From assembly GCA_016219765.1 (NCBI GenBank), contig JACRKM010000017.1, positions 1-5,281 on the forward strand: DNA of 5,281 nucleotides, given 5' to 3'. The notes below the pieces were generated by a model. The model was given only the letters and a program-made list of their open reading frames with translations, did no database searches and had not been told where the DNA came from. Position numbers and translations under genes: made by a program. The stretch's first letter is position 1, and every line of letters starts with the position of its first letter. The DNA is from Candidatus Woesearchaeota archaeon. Its GTDB lineage: Archaea; Nanobdellota; Nanobdellia; Woesearchaeales; UBA11576. Below are positions 3,962 through 5,281 of the stretch, one piece after another.

Positions 3962-5281
3962 ATGAAAAAAGAAGGGGTCCACAGAGTTGTTTTGTTTCTA
4001 ATCTATCTTGTTATTTCGCTTCCGCTTGTTACCTCCGCTGTTTTTGCAGACTCATTTTCGGTCAACATTCATGGCGTCGATCAGGTTCCTGGCTTTAGGA
4101 GAAGTAATGATGTAACAATCATTAATGCGTCGGTCGCCATCCCGGGTGATGCATTAGTCGATGGTTCTCAAGTGAAGTTGGTCACGGATCCTACACGCGC
4201 GTTCAAGTGCATTCAATTGCCAGACGGGACCGCTTCGTGTTTGATGACGATCCCGCAGATTCTTCCCAGCGGAGTTTACTCATTCCAGTTCCAGGCGTTC
4301 AAGGATGATTTAACACCGTCGTCTATGATAGAAAGCTCACAAGTGATCGTGGATGATATTCCGGCAAAGCCGGTCGGTCTAGAAATTTCTTCAAAGAGCA
4401 CCGCTGTTAATGTGACGGTTGGCGCTCTTGATCAAGCGTGCGCCGCGTGCTCTCCGACAGCGTGTTCTGGAATTGAAAAAATCATATATTTGTCAAATAA
4501 TGCGCAACTCAAAGAGCAGCCGCTCAAGACAAGTCAATGTATTGTTGGTGCCAGCTCAACAACATTCAACATATCTGTTGGTAAAACTACTGAGAATCGT
4601 TCGATTTGCGTTGATGTGTACGATCGTCTTGGCCAAAAGAGTTCTGAATGCAAGATTGTAACGATCGATGGCTCCCCTCCTTCGCTTGTAAACATGTCGG
4701 TATGGAAGGGCGACGCTCTTCTTACATTTACAACAGGTAAACCGGAGACGGTCAAGATCAAGGCAATCATCAAGGATGACAATGGGATTGATTCCAGCAG
4801 CCTGGTTGCTGATCTTTCTATAATCAATCAGATTCCGCAATTTAATCAGCAGTATAAATCCATTGATAACTCGACACAGTACAAAAATATCTATGAGGGT
4901 TGTAAGCCAACTGCAAAGAAGGGATTCGTTGAGTGCATATGGAATAATCTTGTCATGGTCCTCCCCTCAGGAATAGAGCCGCAGGTGCGCCTTGCGTTTA
5001 AGGACTTGAACGGGAATCTTCTTGAAACACTCTACACGCTGCCGGTGAAATTCGACAACACTGCACCCAAAGTAGTCAAGATTCGTAGTCAAAGTGTTGA
5101 TAAGGCCGGAAAGAATTGGGTTGGAAGGTATAACAACACGATCACTGCGGATGTCGAAGAGGCTAGTTCGGGTTTTACGAAGCGGGCGATTGTTCTTGAT
5201 GTAGCTTCTTTTGGCCCTCAGCCGACGAATATCGGCCCTTCAACGAATCTCTTCCCGAATAATTGCTCGCTTGGCTGGTCG
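3962..5281 (+). CDS. Secreted Ig-like surface protein, N-terminal part
   Basis: A frame of 440 codons runs without a stop to the window edge, so only the N-terminal part is visible. Residues 1-29 form a Sec-type signal: basic MKKEGVHR, a hydrophobic core VVLFLIYLVISLPLV, and a likely cleavage after VFA (residue 29). The rest is rich in short beta-strand-like segments with linkers typical of tandem Ig-like domains: IVDDIPAKPVGL (129-140), TIDGSPPSLVNMSV (234-247) and FDNTAPKVVKI (364-374). These suggest domains at about 32-130, 134-235, 238-364 and 366 onward. Eight N-glycosylation sequons (N55, N150, N203, N212, N244, N303, N391, N434) and eleven Cys (83, 93, 160, 163, 168, 193, 216, 230, 314, 325, 435) point to an exported glycoprotein that may be disulfide-stabilised. 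I recognise no named family. It could be S-layer-associated or an adhesin, and any C-terminal anchor lies outside the window. The start is supported by the TATA box 26 nt upstream. Confidence 0.85.
   Translation, partial: MKKEGVHRVVLFLIYLVISLPLVTSAVFADSFSVNIHGVDQVPGFRRSNDVTIINASVAIPGDALVDGSQVKLVTDPTRAFKCIQLPDGTASCLMTIPQILPSGVYSFQFQAFKDDLTPSSMIESSQVIVDDIPAKPVGLEISSKSTAVNVTVGALDQACAACSPTACSGIEKIIYLSNNAQLKEQPLKTSQCIVGASSTTFNISVGKTTENRSICVDVYDRLGQKSSECKIVTIDGSPPSLVNMSVWKGDALLTFTTGKPETVKIKAIIKDDNGIDSSSLVADLSIINQIPQFNQQYKSIDNSTQYKNIYEGCKPTAKKGFVECIWNNLVMVLPSGIEPQVRLAFKDLNGNLLETLYTLPVKFDNTAPKVVKIRSQSVDKAGKNWVGRYNNTITADVEEASSGFTKRAIVLDVASFGPQPTNIGPSTNLFPNNCSLGWS

Noticed and set aside
4419..4661. 80-codon ORF inside the surface-protein gene
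   Set aside because: It is an alternate-frame shadow. The frame from 3962 is open throughout, with a signal peptide and a promoter.

Overview
The window comes from an archaeon. It carries an archaeal TATA-binding protein (TBP), a single-gene MCM replicative helicase without introns or inteins, archaeal TATA boxes placed about 26 nt before translation starts, and a large sequon-rich secreted protein. The gene set and the style of the surface protein would suit a DPANN lineage such as a Woesearchaeota-type archaeon. That placement is an impression from protein style, not a demonstrated assignment.

Layout. Positions 1-416 (minus strand) hold a probable two-gene unit: a DUF192-family protein (57-416) and, 18 nt downstream of its stop, the first 12 codons of a gene whose start reads like the beginning of a P-loop NTPase (1-38). 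Positions 417-858 form a long, repeat-rich divergent intergenic region: three copies of TGGAATTTTG, two TTTTGA-N3-TCAAAA palindromes, a strong GC-rich hairpin with alternative partners, an orphan Shine-Dalgarno sequence, and a cluster of TATA boxes in front of tbp. TBP follows (859-1422), with all four DNA-kinking phenylalanines and an unusual 7-residue insertion in the C-terminal stirrup. The tbp-mcm spacer (1423-1572) has T-runs, a perfect 13-bp inverted repeat and a 9-codon mini-ORF that runs into the mcm start. MCM is at 1573/1579-3597. The spacer 3598-3961 contains the best find of the window: a non-coding element of about 219 bp (3699-3917) with 16-bp perfect terminal inverted repeats, flanked by the direct repeat TATCGAAG(A). 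This is a miniature inverted-repeat transposable element (MITE) inserted just upstream of the promoter of the next gene. That gene (3962 to the window end) is a 440-codon open frame with no stop, encoding the N-terminal part of a secreted, Cys-containing, Ig-like surface protein. It appears to be transcribed as a leaderless mRNA.

How the parts relate. TBP recruits TFB and RNA polymerase to TATA boxes like those seen here; the 10-mer GTTTAAATAG occurs both before tbp and before the surface-protein gene. MCM unwinds DNA at replication forks. No orc1/cdc6 gene or clear origin is visible. The DUF192 and surface-protein genes look functionally unrelated to the tbp-mcm core.
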